Source: JBKHBQ01 sp046542305
Lineage (GTDB): Bacteria; Bacteroidota; Bacteroidia; Bacteroidales; 4484-276
Reading direction: 5' to 3'
Assembly (NCBI GenBank): GCA_046542305.1
Contig: JBKHBQ010000056.1
Location: 1-17,604, forward strand
DNA length: 17,604 bases
How positions within the stretch are numbered: position 1 is the first letter of the stretch; every line of letters starts with the position of its first letter. The position numbers and the translations under genes were made by a program. Positions 1 to 8,268 of the stretch are shown in pieces. Below the pieces are notes generated by a model. It had not been told where the DNA came from, made no database searches, and saw only the letters and a program-made list of their open reading frames with translations.

Positions 1-675
1 ATGAATGCGGAAGAACCTGAAATCCTGTATGAAATTTCCGATCAGGCTTCCTATTCTCGCGTGGAATCAGATGATGATTATTTGTACGTTACAGGTAATG
101 AATATTTTGCTGTGTATGCAGTTGATAATCTTTTGCCGGAAGAATTAGCTTCCTTTGAAATACCGTTGTATTATGGAAAAGATCTTGTTGTAGATGAAAA
201 TTATGCTTACCTGGGAAACATGCATTTCGGCATAACTATACTGGATGTTTCCGATCCGGGATCAATTACGCATCATTCCTCTGCATTCACGGGCACATCT
301 GTAAAGAATATTGAAGTCGGCCATTACATCTACGTTTCAGATTATGCCGGTGGGATTTATCTTTTTGAAAAAGGAGGAGCGATTTCAATTGCTGAGGGAA
401 ACAAGATACAAAATGAAATTATTCTTGATCAGAATTTTCCGAATCCCTTCCGTGCAGTTACCAACATCAATTATTATCTGCCTGCTAAATCCTATATTGA
501 GATTGCGCTTTTAAATCAGCAGGGCCGCGAAATCATGATCCTGGCAAAAGGATTTCAAAGCTCTGGTAAGCATACGCTTGTGGCTGATCTTTCGGGACTG
601 GCTCCCGGTATTTACTATTATAGGATGCAGTGCGGTGATGAGGTGCAAACCAAGAAATGCATCATCAGGCATTAA
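1..675 (+). CDS. Secreted LVIVD-repeat protein with type IX sorting domain (3' part)
   Basis: The visible 224 residues have two parts. Residues 1-127 contain beta-strand repeats of the LVIVD type, recognisable by phrases such as YLYVTG, ITILDVSDPGSI and YIYVSDYAGGIYLFE, which usually form a beta-propeller-like surface domain. Residues 137-224 are a type IX secretion C-terminal domain (type A): the opening LDQNFPNPF, then LPAKSYIEIALLNQQGREI, GLAPGIYYYRM and a basic KKCIIRH end. The family is exported by Sec and then by the type IX system, which cleaves the tail and anchors or releases the protein. No signal peptide is present, although type IX cargo needs one. The ATG at base 1 is therefore probably an internal methionine and the gene continues to the left. 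The stretch looks more AT-rich than the tex region. Its ligand or function cannot be inferred. It converges on the beta-barrel gene with an 18-nt gap. Confidence 0.85.
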   Translation: MNAEEPEILYEISDQASYSRVESDDDYLYVTGNEYFAVYAVDNLLPEELASFEIPLYYGKDLVVDENYAYLGNMHFGITILDVSDPGSITHHSSAFTGTSVKNIEVGHYIYVSDYAGGIYLFEKGGAISIAEGNKIQNEIILDQNFPNPFRAVTNINYYLPAKSYIEIALLNQQGREIMILAKGFQSSGKHTLVADLSGLAPGIYYYRMQCGDEVQTKKCIIRH

Positions 676-693
676 ATTCCCTATGATTCGGGT

Positions 694-1383
694 TTACAAC
701 CCTTCATTCAGTTTTGCCCTTTGCGAGGCCTGTTCGTTAAATACCCAGATCAGCCTGAAGGACAGCACCTGATTGTATTGCTTGCGGATTTTTTCCTCGT
801 CCGGTTCTACGTTTATATATTCCCGCTCGCGTATCTTTAAGAGCGAAAAGGAATACCTGGCGTTAAGTTTGAGCTGATGAAAGACCGGGATCTGTACATC
901 GAGCAGGGCAGACCAGTCATCCAGGTCGTATGGTCCGTCGTTGAGCGTGGTGGTGGCAATGCGCACGTGGTCTTCCCATTCTTTCACTTCGATCATCCGT
1001 CCGTAGGATACGCCGGCCCCCGCCTTCAGTCGGTCGTTGTCGTTGAAATGAACCAGCAGAGGCACCTCCAGATAATTCAGTACGAGCTTGTAGTGATTGT
1101 AATCGTGCCGGTAGCGGTAGTCCATGCCCCGGCCGCCTTCTTTATGAAAGCTGCCTTTTTCGGAGTAAATGGTTTCGAGGGTGAACGACCAGGTATCATT
1201 GAAAGGTACGATGGCTGCAGCACCGGCATTGAATCCGAACTTCCGGAAACCGAATACATCATCGCCCTGCACGTTGGTAGCGTTGAAGCCGCCGATAAGT
1301 GCGCCCATCACGCGCTGGGCATCTACCTGCATAACCATTTGCGAAAGCAACAAAACAGTAAAAACAAGAAAAATCCTTTTCAT
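694..1383 (-). CDS. Outer-membrane beta-barrel protein (PorT/OMP_b-brl-like)
   Basis: This 229-residue protein starts with a Sec signal peptide (basic MKR, a hydrophobic core at residues 4-17, and a likely cleavage after VDAQ near residue 23). The mature part alternates short amphipathic strands rich in aromatic and glycine residues, for example GALIGGFNATNV, WSFTLETIYSEKGSF, YLEVPLLVHF, LKAGAGVSYGRM and LKLNARYSFSLL. This pattern is typical of the 8-10-strand outer-membrane barrels annotated in Bacteroidota as PorT family or OMP_b-brl_2. The barrel's last strand appears to be VLSFRLIWVF, followed by about 16 polar residues. The start is supported by an AGAGGA sequence about 5 nt before the ATG. 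It lies 64 nt downstream of tex on the same strand, so co-transcription is possible but not shown. No substrate or partner can be assigned, and the PorT name is only a family label. Confidence 0.8.
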   Translation of the reverse strand: MKRIFLVFTVLLLSQMVMQVDAQRVMGALIGGFNATNVQGDDVFGFRKFGFNAGAAAIVPFNDTWSFTLETIYSEKGSFHKEGGRGMDYRYRHDYNHYKLVLNYLEVPLLVHFNDNDRLKAGAGVSYGRMIEVKEWEDHVRIATTTLNDGPYDLDDWSALLDVQIPVFHQLKLNARYSFSLLKIREREYINVEPDEEKIRKQYNQVLSFRLIWVFNEQASQRAKLNEGL

Positions 1384-1447
1384 CCGTATCCTCTAAACAG
1401 TTTAAGACTTTTATAACGAAAAATGGAATGGTAAATTTTATGAATAT

Positions 1448-3601
1448 TTAAAACGCATACCTCGGCTGCTCCACGCCAACCATCGTAAACTGGATACGCT
1501 TGCGCTGCAGGTCGATGCTTTCCACTTTTACCTTTATGCGCTGATTGAGTTTGAGGTATTCGGCGGGATCGTGCACAAATTTTTCGGCGATCTTGCTTTT
1601 ATGCACCAGACCATCCTGGTGAACACCCACATCCACGAAAGCGCCAAAAGCCGTGATATTGGTGACGATGCCCGGCAGTTCCATCCCTTCGCGCAGGTCG
1701 CCAATGGAATTGATGCCTTCGGCAAACTGGAACACGCCGAATTTTTCGCGTGGGTCGCGGCCGGGTTTGTCCAACTCGTCCATGATGTCCTTCAGGGTAG
1801 GAATCCCTGCCTGTTCGGTAACGAATTCGCTGATGTCGATCTTGTCGCGCAGTTCTTTGCCCGTGATCAGATCCTCCACGGTCACCTTCAGTTTGCCGGC
1901 CATCTTTTCCACAATGTGGTAGCTCTCTGGATGCACCGCACTCTTGTCGAGCGGATTTCTGCTTTCCCGCACCCTGAGGAATCCTGCCGCCTGTTCGAAG
2001 GCTTTGGGGCCGAACCGGGGAACTTTTTTCAGCGCTTCGCGCGAAGCAAAGGCACCGTGTTCATTGCGGTAGTCCACGATGTTCTGTGCCAGCGCCGGCC
2101 CAATCCCCGACACGAACGAGAGCAGTTGCTTGCTCGCCAGATTCACTTCCACACCCACGGCATTTACGCAGCTCACCACGGTATCTTCGAGGCTGCGCGC
2201 CAGCATGCCTTGGTTCACATCGTGCTGGTATTGCCCCACGCCGATGGATTTCGGATCGATCTTCACCAGTTCGGCCAGCGGGTCCATCAACCTCCTGCCA
2301 ATTGATACGGCACCACGCACCGTGACGTCGTAATCCGGGAACTCCTCGCGGGCCACCGGGGAAGCTGAGTACACCGAGGCGCCGCTTTCGTTTACCATCA
2401 CCGCAATCACATCCCGGTTAAAGCGCAGGTATTTCACCATGCGTTCGGTTTCGCGTCCTGCCGTGCCGTTGCCAATGGCGATGGCTTCGATGTCGTAGGC
2501 CCCGACGAGTTGTTCAATTTTGTTGATCGATTGTTTTACTTCGTTTTGTGGCGGGTGGGGGTAGATGGTTTCGTTGTGCAGGAGCTTTCCCTGCCGGTCG
2601 AGACAAACGATTTTGCAGCCCGTGCGGAAGCCCGGGTCGATGGCCAGCACGTTTTTTTGCCCGAGCGGGGGAGCCATGAGCAATTGTCGCAGGTTGTCGG
2701 CAAACACGCGGATGGCTTCGGTGTCGGCACGCTCCTTTGCGATATTGCGGAATTCGGTTTCCAGCGTAGGCTGCAGCAGCCGTTTCCACGAATCCTTCAC
2801 GGCTTCCCACACATGATCTCCCGAAGCGCCGTTGCTTTTTACAAACATCCGTTGGAGGATTTCCAGCGCATCCTCTTCAGCGGGGGTGATCTTCACCCGC
2901 AGAAAACCTTCGTTCTCGCCGCGGAACATCGCCAGCACGCGGTGCGAAGGCGATCGCTTCAAAGGTTCTTCAAAATCGAAATAATTCCTGAACTTTCCCG
3001 CATCCTCCTCCTTGTTTTTCATCACTTCCGACCTGATCACGGCCCGGTGCCCGAAAAGGTTTCGCAGCCGTTCGCGGGCGTGGCGGTTTTCGCTTACCCA
3101 CTCGGCAATGATGTCGCGGGCGCCGGCAAGTGCATCTGCGATGGATTCCACGCCTTTATCTGAATCGATGTATTGCGCCGCAGCTTTTTCCATATCATCC
3201 CTTCGCTGCGACATCAGGATTTTTGCCAGCGGCTCCAGGCCTTTTTCCCTTGCTATGCTTGCGCGGGTTTTGCGTTTTGGTCTGAAGGGAAGATAAATGT
3301 CCTCGAGTTCGGTAAGCGTTTGGGCTTCCAGCAGTTGCTTTTCCAACTCGGCTGTAAGCTGCTCGTTTTCGCGCATGCTGTGGAGGATGCTCTCGCGGCG
3401 CTTGTCGATTTCCTCGAGTTTTTCCTTGCGGTCGCGGATATTGGTGAGTTGTTCCTCGTCGAGTCCGCCGGTAACTTCCTTGCGGTAGCGTGCCACAAAA
3501 GGAATGGTAGCGCCCTGGTCGAACAGCAGGATTACACTTTTGATCTGCTTTGCCGAAATGCCAAGCTCTTTCGAAAGAATGGATACATGTTTTTCGTTCA
3601 T
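1448..3601 (-). CDS. tex: Tex family RNA-binding transcription accessory protein
   Basis: This is a 717-residue full-length Tex/YhgF homologue. The N-terminal helical domain has the family signature GATIPFVARYRKEVTGGLDEEQL (residues 30-52; split here as GATIPFVARYRKE and VTGGLDEEQL). A YqgF/RNase H-like domain begins at residues 317-325 (NVLAIDPGF). Helix-hairpin-helix motifs lie at about 490-545 (LLSFVSGIGPALAQNIV, then VPRFGPKAFEQAAGFLRV). A C-terminal S1 RNA-binding domain spans about 639-708 (GIVTNITAFGAFVDVGV, then DGLVHKSKI). Tex binds nucleic acid and has been linked to transcription and to virulence-gene expression in other bacteria; its precise role is still not settled. It works in the cytoplasm. 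The start is supported by the usual position of the GxTIPFxARYRKE motif about 30 residues in. A -7-like box lies only 4 nt upstream of the ATG, which would give an almost leaderless message. It follows addA by 152 nt on the same strand. Confidence 0.95.
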   Translation of the reverse strand: MNEKHVSILSKELGISAKQIKSVILLFDQGATIPFVARYRKEVTGGLDEEQLTNIRDRKEKLEEIDKRRESILHSMRENEQLTAELEKQLLEAQTLTELEDIYLPFRPKRKTRASIAREKGLEPLAKILMSQRRDDMEKAAAQYIDSDKGVESIADALAGARDIIAEWVSENRHARERLRNLFGHRAVIRSEVMKNKEEDAGKFRNYFDFEEPLKRSPSHRVLAMFRGENEGFLRVKITPAEEDALEILQRMFVKSNGASGDHVWEAVKDSWKRLLQPTLETEFRNIAKERADTEAIRVFADNLRQLLMAPPLGQKNVLAIDPGFRTGCKIVCLDRQGKLLHNETIYPHPPQNEVKQSINKIEQLVGAYDIEAIAIGNGTAGRETERMVKYLRFNRDVIAVMVNESGASVYSASPVAREEFPDYDVTVRGAVSIGRRLMDPLAELVKIDPKSIGVGQYQHDVNQGMLARSLEDTVVSCVNAVGVEVNLASKQLLSFVSGIGPALAQNIVDYRNEHGAFASREALKKVPRFGPKAFEQAAGFLRVRESRNPLDKSAVHPESYHIVEKMAGKLKVTVEDLITGKELRDKIDISEFVTEQAGIPTLKDIMDELDKPGRDPREKFGVFQFAEGINSIGDLREGMELPGIVTNITAFGAFVDVGVHQDGLVHKSKIAEKFVHDPAEYLKLNQRIKVKVESIDLQRKRIQFTMVGVEQPRYAF

Positions 3602-3605
3602 GATA

Positions 3606-3613
3606 CAAAAATA
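3606..3613 (-). promoter_or_regulatory. Candidate -7 promoter element of tex
   Basis: Read on the minus strand this is TATTTTTG, a full match to the Bacteroidota -7 consensus TAnnTTTG. It ends 4 nt before the tex ATG, so a start site about 5-7 nt downstream would fall on or next to the start codon. I see no convincing TTTG at the -33 position. In an AT-rich spacer this 8-mer could arise by chance. Confidence 0.3.
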
Positions 3614-3658
3614 ATGAAGTTGGGATTGGGGAAGGAGATGACAGGGGGAAAATGAGAG

Positions 3659-3691
3659 AATTTGTTTAGCTACAAAATTTGTTTAGCTACA
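3659..3691. repeat. Two-copy 16-bp tandem direct repeat
   Basis: AATTTGTTTAGCTACA occurs twice without mismatch, at 3659-3674 and 3676-3691, giving a 17-bp period. Each unit carries the palindromic hexamer TAGCTA. The repeat sits in the 152-nt spacer between the addA stop and the tex start, about 58 nt upstream of tex. It could be a regulatory site or replication slippage. Nothing else in this spacer (3602-3753) is recognisable apart from the candidate tex promoter. Confidence 0.9.
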
Positions 3692-3753
3692 CAAAGTGAA
3701 AAGGAAAAACGATTTGTATTGTATTTGTTAAAACTTTTGACAATCAATATCTG

Positions 3754-6700
3754 CTATCCATTAGATAAATCGGAAGCCGGCCCCACTTCAACCACTTCCT
3801 CCTCATCCAGATAAACCAATAGAGCCTCCACCTTCTGAAATCCCATTTCATAAAGCGTCTGGCTGTATTCCAGCATTTGTTTTTTGTGCGATTCGGCGGC
3901 ATGGCCGGTTTTGTAGTCGATGATGGTGCAGCGGCTACCATCCGTAACCATGCGGTCGGGGCGGAGTACAGTGCCGTTGGCGAGCAGGATATCACGTTCG
4001 GTGAATGCCGTCGCGCTTTCCGCAAAAAGCCTCTCGAGTTTAGGGTGACGTATCAGCCGCCTCATTTTTTCTTCCAGGGCGGATTTTTCATCTTCCCTGA
4101 TCAACCCCTGTATCTGCGCTTCCCTGAAAACTTTTTCCAGGTCATTTACGGTTTTGATTCCTGCCATCATTTGATGAAGGAGGATTCCACGGTCACGGCT
4201 CCTGCCGGGGTTTTCCACATTCCAATACCTGGGAGCAAGCCGCCTGAATTCCACCTTTTGCCGCCAGTTGCTGCTATAACCGGTGCCCGGTTTTGTGTCG
4301 ACGGCCGGTATGGCTTGCCTGCTTTTCTCTGAAGGGGCCGCTGCTTCGCCGAAAATGTAAACCGGGTTGTTTTCCTCCCAAAGATTTTCCTGTTCAAGAA
4401 AATTGTACAACAGATCGGGAACATCGGGAAGGCCGCCATTGGCTTTCCATTTCCCGTCCTTCATTTTATTGGTGCTTAAAATATACATGCGCTGTTCGGG
4501 TCTGGTCAGCGCCACATAAAGTACGTTTAGCAGGTCCAGAAAAGATTTGGCGGATTCTTTTTCATTTAATAATGCAAACCTTGTTTCTTCGATATCCTTC
4601 ACCAGGTTAACAAGGGCCGATTTCAACTCCGGAATATCATCGATTTGCGGTTCAATCCACGCTTCATCATAGGTTTTTTTGGGTTTGGCAGAGGCAAAGG
4701 GATAAATCACCACCGGAAACTGCAGTCCCTTTGCCTTGTGAATGGTCATGATCTTCACCGCATCCCCGGTTTCGGGCACCACGATGGACTCCTTATGACC
4801 CTTTTCATCCCAGAATTCAAGAAAACCCGCGATGCCTTCATTTTCTGTGGCATTGTAGTTTAGCGCCAGATCAAGTAAAAACTGCATGAACGGATTCTGT
4901 CCCTGCGGATCAAGGCCGAAAATTTCGATCAGTTCCCCGATCAGTTCCGGCAGTGTGAGGTTTTCGCCCGAAGGGTGCTTCAGATGAAAACCTTGCTTTT
5001 CCAGAAAATCGGTTAACCCGTTATATGTTCCACCGTAAACTTCTGAAAACAGGTGATGCAGGTGATCGAACGGGAGCTTTTTTTGTTCGAAAAGGTAAAC
5101 CAGCACTTCCGCTGCCGGAATCATGTCATCCGGGGCATTCAGGTGCCTGAGCAAGCCGGTGAGAAATCCCACATCCGGGCTGGCATCCAGCCGGAGCACC
5201 TCCGACGAAACCACATTGATGCCGTTTTCGAGCAGCATCCTTGCCACTTCACTGCCTTCCTTTTTTGTACGCGTCAATATCGCGATATCGCCATGTTCAA
5301 ATTCTGCGAGATCATTCCTAATCAGGTCCAGAATTCTGTTCAGTTGGTTTGCGGATCCGTTTTTATCATCTTCGTGCTGATCCGTGAATTCGAGGTGAAC
5401 CATTCCGTCGGGACCGGATTCGATATACTGCTGTGCCACATCCATGTAAATTCCCGCCAGGTCATCGTGCAGGAATTGCCTTGCATAATTGAAAAACCGG
5501 TTGTTAAAACGCACGATCTCACCGCCGGAGCGGTAATTCACCGTAAGCCCCACTTCGCGGTAATGCTTTTTCAGCAGTTCCTCACGCGCCACCGACACGG
5601 GATCATTGCCTCGTTCATAAATGCCGGGAAGCGCTGCAAACTGCTCCACCTCGCCATTGCGGAAGCGGTATATGGCTTGTTTGGCATCGCCCACGATCAT
5701 ATTGAACTGATTGCTTCCCAGCGAATTTTCAAATAGCGGCAGCAGGTTTTTCCATTGCAGCAGCGAGGTGTCCTGGAATTCGTCCACCAGAAAATGCCTG
5801 TATTTTTCGCCCACGCGCTCGTAAATGAAAGGCACGGGTTCGGCATCGATGATGGCGGCAATGCGTTTGTTAAACTCGGAGATATGCACCGTATTTTCGT
5901 TTTCACGGAATTCGGCCATCACTTTATCGATCTCATTAAGGACGGCAATGGGGTATATGTTTTTCAGGATCAGCCCAAAGAGCTTGTAATCGGGATAATG
6001 TTTATCCACAAGGTCTTGAATCTGCTGATAATAAGCCTGCAACTGCGGCGAAATGCTGTCGATGGCAGCTTTTTCATCAGGCGGGCATTTGGGTGCTGGC
6101 CATTTATCCCCGGTGATTGTGGTTCTTACATAACTATTTGGTTGCACTTTGGAAAAATCGTTTTCTGCGATTCTTTTTATATAGCTGTAAATACCTTTGG
6201 TGGATTGGTAGAACGATTTTGCGCTGAGATGGTGGTTGTTGATCAAATCCATAGCCTGGCGGCCTATATTGCTCAACAGGTTTTCGAATTGCCTGATCCG
6301 GCCCTGAAGTTTATTTTTTATGATAATAAAATCCCCTGCCTCCAGATCGCGAAGTTTTTCTACAGCCATCATGCTGTCTTCGCGCAGGAGGATCTTGCCG
6401 AATTTCTTCAGCTCCAGTTCGATGTTCCAGCTTTGTTCATCTTCGAGCCTGCTTACAACAAATTGCACCAATATCCTGGTAAGCGTTTCATCTGACCCGA
6501 CTTTGCCGATGAGCATGTCGATGCTTTTGTTGATGAGCTGATCCGTATCCAGCCCGATTTCGAAATTCAGCGGAAGCCGTAAATCTCTCGCAAAACTGCG
6601 TACCAGCCTGTGGGTAAAACTGTCGATGGTGCTCACTGCAAAATTGGAGTAGTTGTGAAGGATGAGCGAGAGCACGATTGCCGCGCGGTATCTGATTTGT

Positions 6701-6963
6701 GCTTCATCCAGGTTGAGTTCCGCCTTTAGTTGCTCCATCAGATCCTTAATCAATGCTTTGGCTGTGGAAGCATCGTATGAGATGAGCCTGTCGAGATACT
6801 CCAGTATCCGCCCTTTCATTTCGTTGGCGGCCTTATTGGTAAAGGTGATGGCAAGAATGTTTTTGTACTTTTCGGGATTGCTGATCACAAGGCGAAGATA
6901 TTCCCTAACCAGCGTATGGGTTTTTCCCGATCCGGCGGATGATTTATAGGCAACAAATTTCAT
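3754..6963 (-). CDS. AddA/RecB-like UvrD-family helicase with C-terminal PD-(D/E)XK nuclease
   Basis: This 1069-residue protein has all the superfamily 1A helicase motifs. They are Walker A SSAGSGKTHTL (residues 8-18), motif Ia ILAITFTNKAANEM (about 36), motif II FLVDEFQDTS (about 390), motif III VGDAKQAIYRFRNGE (about 423), motif IV VNYRSGGEI (about 475), motif V MTIHKAKGLQFPVV (about 738) and motif VI LYVALTRPEQR (about 813). A RecB-type nuclease follows: HQMM near 940, RPDRMV near 1000, IIDYKTG near 1012 and QMLEYSQTLY after it. All key acidic and lysine residues are present, so both activities should be intact. The protein is expected to unwind and trim double-strand DNA ends for RecA-dependent repair, normally with an AddB/RecC-like partner; no partner gene is in this window. 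The frame is open upstream to 7212, but homology begins exactly at MKFVAYKSSAG, so 6963 is the start. It begins 17 nt after the stop of the type IX cargo gene, which suggests co-transcription. Confidence 0.92.
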   Translation of the reverse strand: MKFVAYKSSAGSGKTHTLVREYLRLVISNPEKYKNILAITFTNKAANEMKGRILEYLDRLISYDASTAKALIKDLMEQLKAELNLDEAQIRYRAAIVLSLILHNYSNFAVSTIDSFTHRLVRSFARDLRLPLNFEIGLDTDQLINKSIDMLIGKVGSDETLTRILVQFVVSRLEDEQSWNIELELKKFGKILLREDSMMAVEKLRDLEAGDFIIIKNKLQGRIRQFENLLSNIGRQAMDLINNHHLSAKSFYQSTKGIYSYIKRIAENDFSKVQPNSYVRTTITGDKWPAPKCPPDEKAAIDSISPQLQAYYQQIQDLVDKHYPDYKLFGLILKNIYPIAVLNEIDKVMAEFRENENTVHISEFNKRIAAIIDAEPVPFIYERVGEKYRHFLVDEFQDTSLLQWKNLLPLFENSLGSNQFNMIVGDAKQAIYRFRNGEVEQFAALPGIYERGNDPVSVAREELLKKHYREVGLTVNYRSGGEIVRFNNRFFNYARQFLHDDLAGIYMDVAQQYIESGPDGMVHLEFTDQHEDDKNGSANQLNRILDLIRNDLAEFEHGDIAILTRTKKEGSEVARMLLENGINVVSSEVLRLDASPDVGFLTGLLRHLNAPDDMIPAAEVLVYLFEQKKLPFDHLHHLFSEVYGGTYNGLTDFLEKQGFHLKHPSGENLTLPELIGELIEIFGLDPQGQNPFMQFLLDLALNYNATENEGIAGFLEFWDEKGHKESIVVPETGDAVKIMTIHKAKGLQFPVVIYPFASAKPKKTYDEAWIEPQIDDIPELKSALVNLVKDIEETRFALLNEKESAKSFLDLLNVLYVALTRPEQRMYILSTNKMKDGKWKANGGLPDVPDLLYNFLEQENLWEENNPVYIFGEAAAPSEKSRQAIPAVDTKPGTGYSSNWRQKVEFRRLAPRYWNVENPGRSRDRGILLHQMMAGIKTVNDLEKVFREAQIQGLIREDEKSALEEKMRRLIRHPKLERLFAESATAFTERDILLANGTVLRPDRMVTDGSRCTIIDYKTGHAAESHKKQMLEYSQTLYEMGFQKVEALLVYLDEEEVVEVGPASDLSNG

Positions 6964-6980
6964 AGGGGTGGTCCGTGATT

Positions 6981-8078
6981 TTATCTTACAACGATTTTTT
7001 CTACCTGTGTGCTGTGTCCGGCCTGAATTTTCACAAAATAAACACCCGGTGTAAGCCCTGCCTTCCGGGTATCGAAGCCAGCCGAATGAGCGCCGGCCGG
7101 CAAATGTTTTCTGAGGATTTCGGCAAGGTACTGTCCGGTGAGGCTGTAAATACCGATGATAATTTCGGCGGAGTTGTCCAATGCAAACTGCACTTCGGCG
7201 GGCCCGCTGCAAGGATTGGGCAGCACCCGGAACGATCGTGCGGCAATGCCGCTGGGGTGGATGCCGGTAATGGGATTTCTTACCGAATCGATATAGGCCA
7301 CACTAAACAGCGGGCCTTCTTCGTAAACCTGCAAAAGCGGTTCGCCAAATCCGCCGGCCAGCCACTTGTACTCGGTGTACACGCGTTCGATCTGCGTTCC
7401 AAATCCGATGGAATCGATATACACGCTATCGGTTTCGAACACCTGCGATTTTAAGCGCAACACCTCAAACGTGCCGTAGGGTGATTTTAGGGTGCCCCAG
7501 CCGTCCACGGTATTTACGCGTTTGCGGTCGATGGAGAGATAGCCCAGCCCGCTGATCCCGAATTCCACGCCAGAAAAACTTGAATCCACATTGCCCCACG
7601 CCACCGGGAAATCATACAAAACATCGGGATTGTCGAATTTGAGCGGGATGGGAAGTCCGTTCAGCGTTACGGCAATGCCAACGTCATCGTACGAAGCCGA
7701 CGAATTTTTGAAAAAGCGGTAAGGATCGGTCAACTGCAGTTCGGGAATGGTATCGATCTCAGGAAACTTCTGGGCCAGGTTGGCCACGAGTCCCGGGATA
7801 AAAACAAGCTGGTAAGCAAACGGCACCGTCGAAACACTGGCAAAGGTGTCTACGGTTTGCGTGAGCGGAAACATCTCTGAGAAATCCCAGGTGTAGTTCT
7901 CACCGGTTGCGGTGTAATCCACACCCAGGGTGCTGATGTTGGTGCTCTTGCGGATGGTGTCGCCGGCTGAGGGCATATCGCCGGTGGTAATGGTTATTTG
8001 TGATCGAAGCTGTACAACAGCCGAAATCATCATTACCGATAAAAGAAGCCGGAAAGCTGAACCTGTTTTCATGTGCAT
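6981..8078 (-). CDS. Secreted protein of unknown function with type IX sorting domain
   Basis: This protein has 365 residues. The N-terminus is a signal peptide (MHMKTGSAFRLLLSVMMISA, hydrophobic core about 8-22, likely cleavage near LRSQ). Residues about 30-275 are a beta-rich region with no family I can name; they contain TGENYTWDFS, a TFEVLRLKSQVFETDSVY stretch and YKWLAGGFGEPLLQVY. Residues about 280-365 are a type IX C-terminal sorting domain, with FRVLPNPCSG, IIIGIYSLTGQYLAEIL, LTPGVYFVKIQAG and the basic end VEKIVVR. It should cross the inner membrane by Sec and the outer membrane by the type IX system. Either the first ATG (8078) or the second, two codons later, could be the start. 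It is divergent from tamB and upstream of addA with a 17-nt gap. A cell-surface protein sharing a message with a DNA-repair enzyme is unlikely to mean shared function. Confidence 0.85.
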   Translation of the reverse strand: MHMKTGSAFRLLLSVMMISAVVQLRSQITITTGDMPSAGDTIRKSTNISTLGVDYTATGENYTWDFSEMFPLTQTVDTFASVSTVPFAYQLVFIPGLVANLAQKFPEIDTIPELQLTDPYRFFKNSSASYDDVGIAVTLNGLPIPLKFDNPDVLYDFPVAWGNVDSSFSGVEFGISGLGYLSIDRKRVNTVDGWGTLKSPYGTFEVLRLKSQVFETDSVYIDSIGFGTQIERVYTEYKWLAGGFGEPLLQVYEEGPLFSVAYIDSVRNPITGIHPSGIAARSFRVLPNPCSGPAEVQFALDNSAEIIIGIYSLTGQYLAEILRKHLPAGAHSAGFDTRKAGLTPGVYFVKIQAGHSTQVEKIVVR

Positions 8079-8100
8079 GATTTTTATGGAAATATTATGA

Positions 8101-8134
8101 TTTGCGAATTTAAAGAAAACATATCATAATTTTG
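8101..8134 (+). promoter_or_regulatory. Candidate tamB promoter (-33 TTTG, -7 TAATTTTG)
   Basis: TAATTTTG at 8127-8134 matches the Bacteroidota -7 consensus TAnnTTTG. TTTG at 8101-8104 begins 26 nt earlier, the spacing expected for a -33 element. Transcription would start near 8141, just ahead of the purine-rich AAAGGA at 8168-8173. Confidence 0.5.
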
Positions 8135-8158
8135 TGGTTTCTCAGTTAATTATGATAT
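8121..8158. promoter_or_regulatory. Inverted repeat, candidate operator in the divergent region
   Basis: ATATCATAATT (8121-8131) and AATTATGATAT (8148-8158) form a perfect 11-bp inverted repeat with a 16-nt spacer. The left arm overlaps the predicted tamB -7 box. A further copy of the core, ATTATGAT, lies at 8094-8101, so there are three boxes about 26-29 bp apart between the two divergent genes. Binding by a dimeric regulator is an inference. Confidence 0.55.
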
Positions 8159-8268
8159 AGAGCCTGCAAAGGAAAAGAAAATCAGCAGAAAAGAATATAA
8201 TACACTCGAACTTTATCGTACGCAAAGCCATTCATATCATCCTCTACCTTCTCACTTTTGCGGTATCG

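Noticed and set aside
1571..2305. Long open frames antisense to tex (also 2510-3163)
   Set aside because: They mirror the codon usage of tex, whose domains are all clear, and their products have no family features.
3659..3691. Tandem repeat as a CRISPR remnant
   Set aside because: There are only two copies with a 1-bp gap, no spacers and no cas gene in the window.
6964..7212. 83-codon upstream extension of the AddA-like frame, overlapping the type IX cargo gene
   Set aside because: The extension is Arg/Cys-rich with no homology features and lies antiparallel to nothing but in another frame of a convincing signal-peptide/sorting-domain gene. The helicase begins exactly at MKFVAYKSSAGSGKT, as expected for the family.
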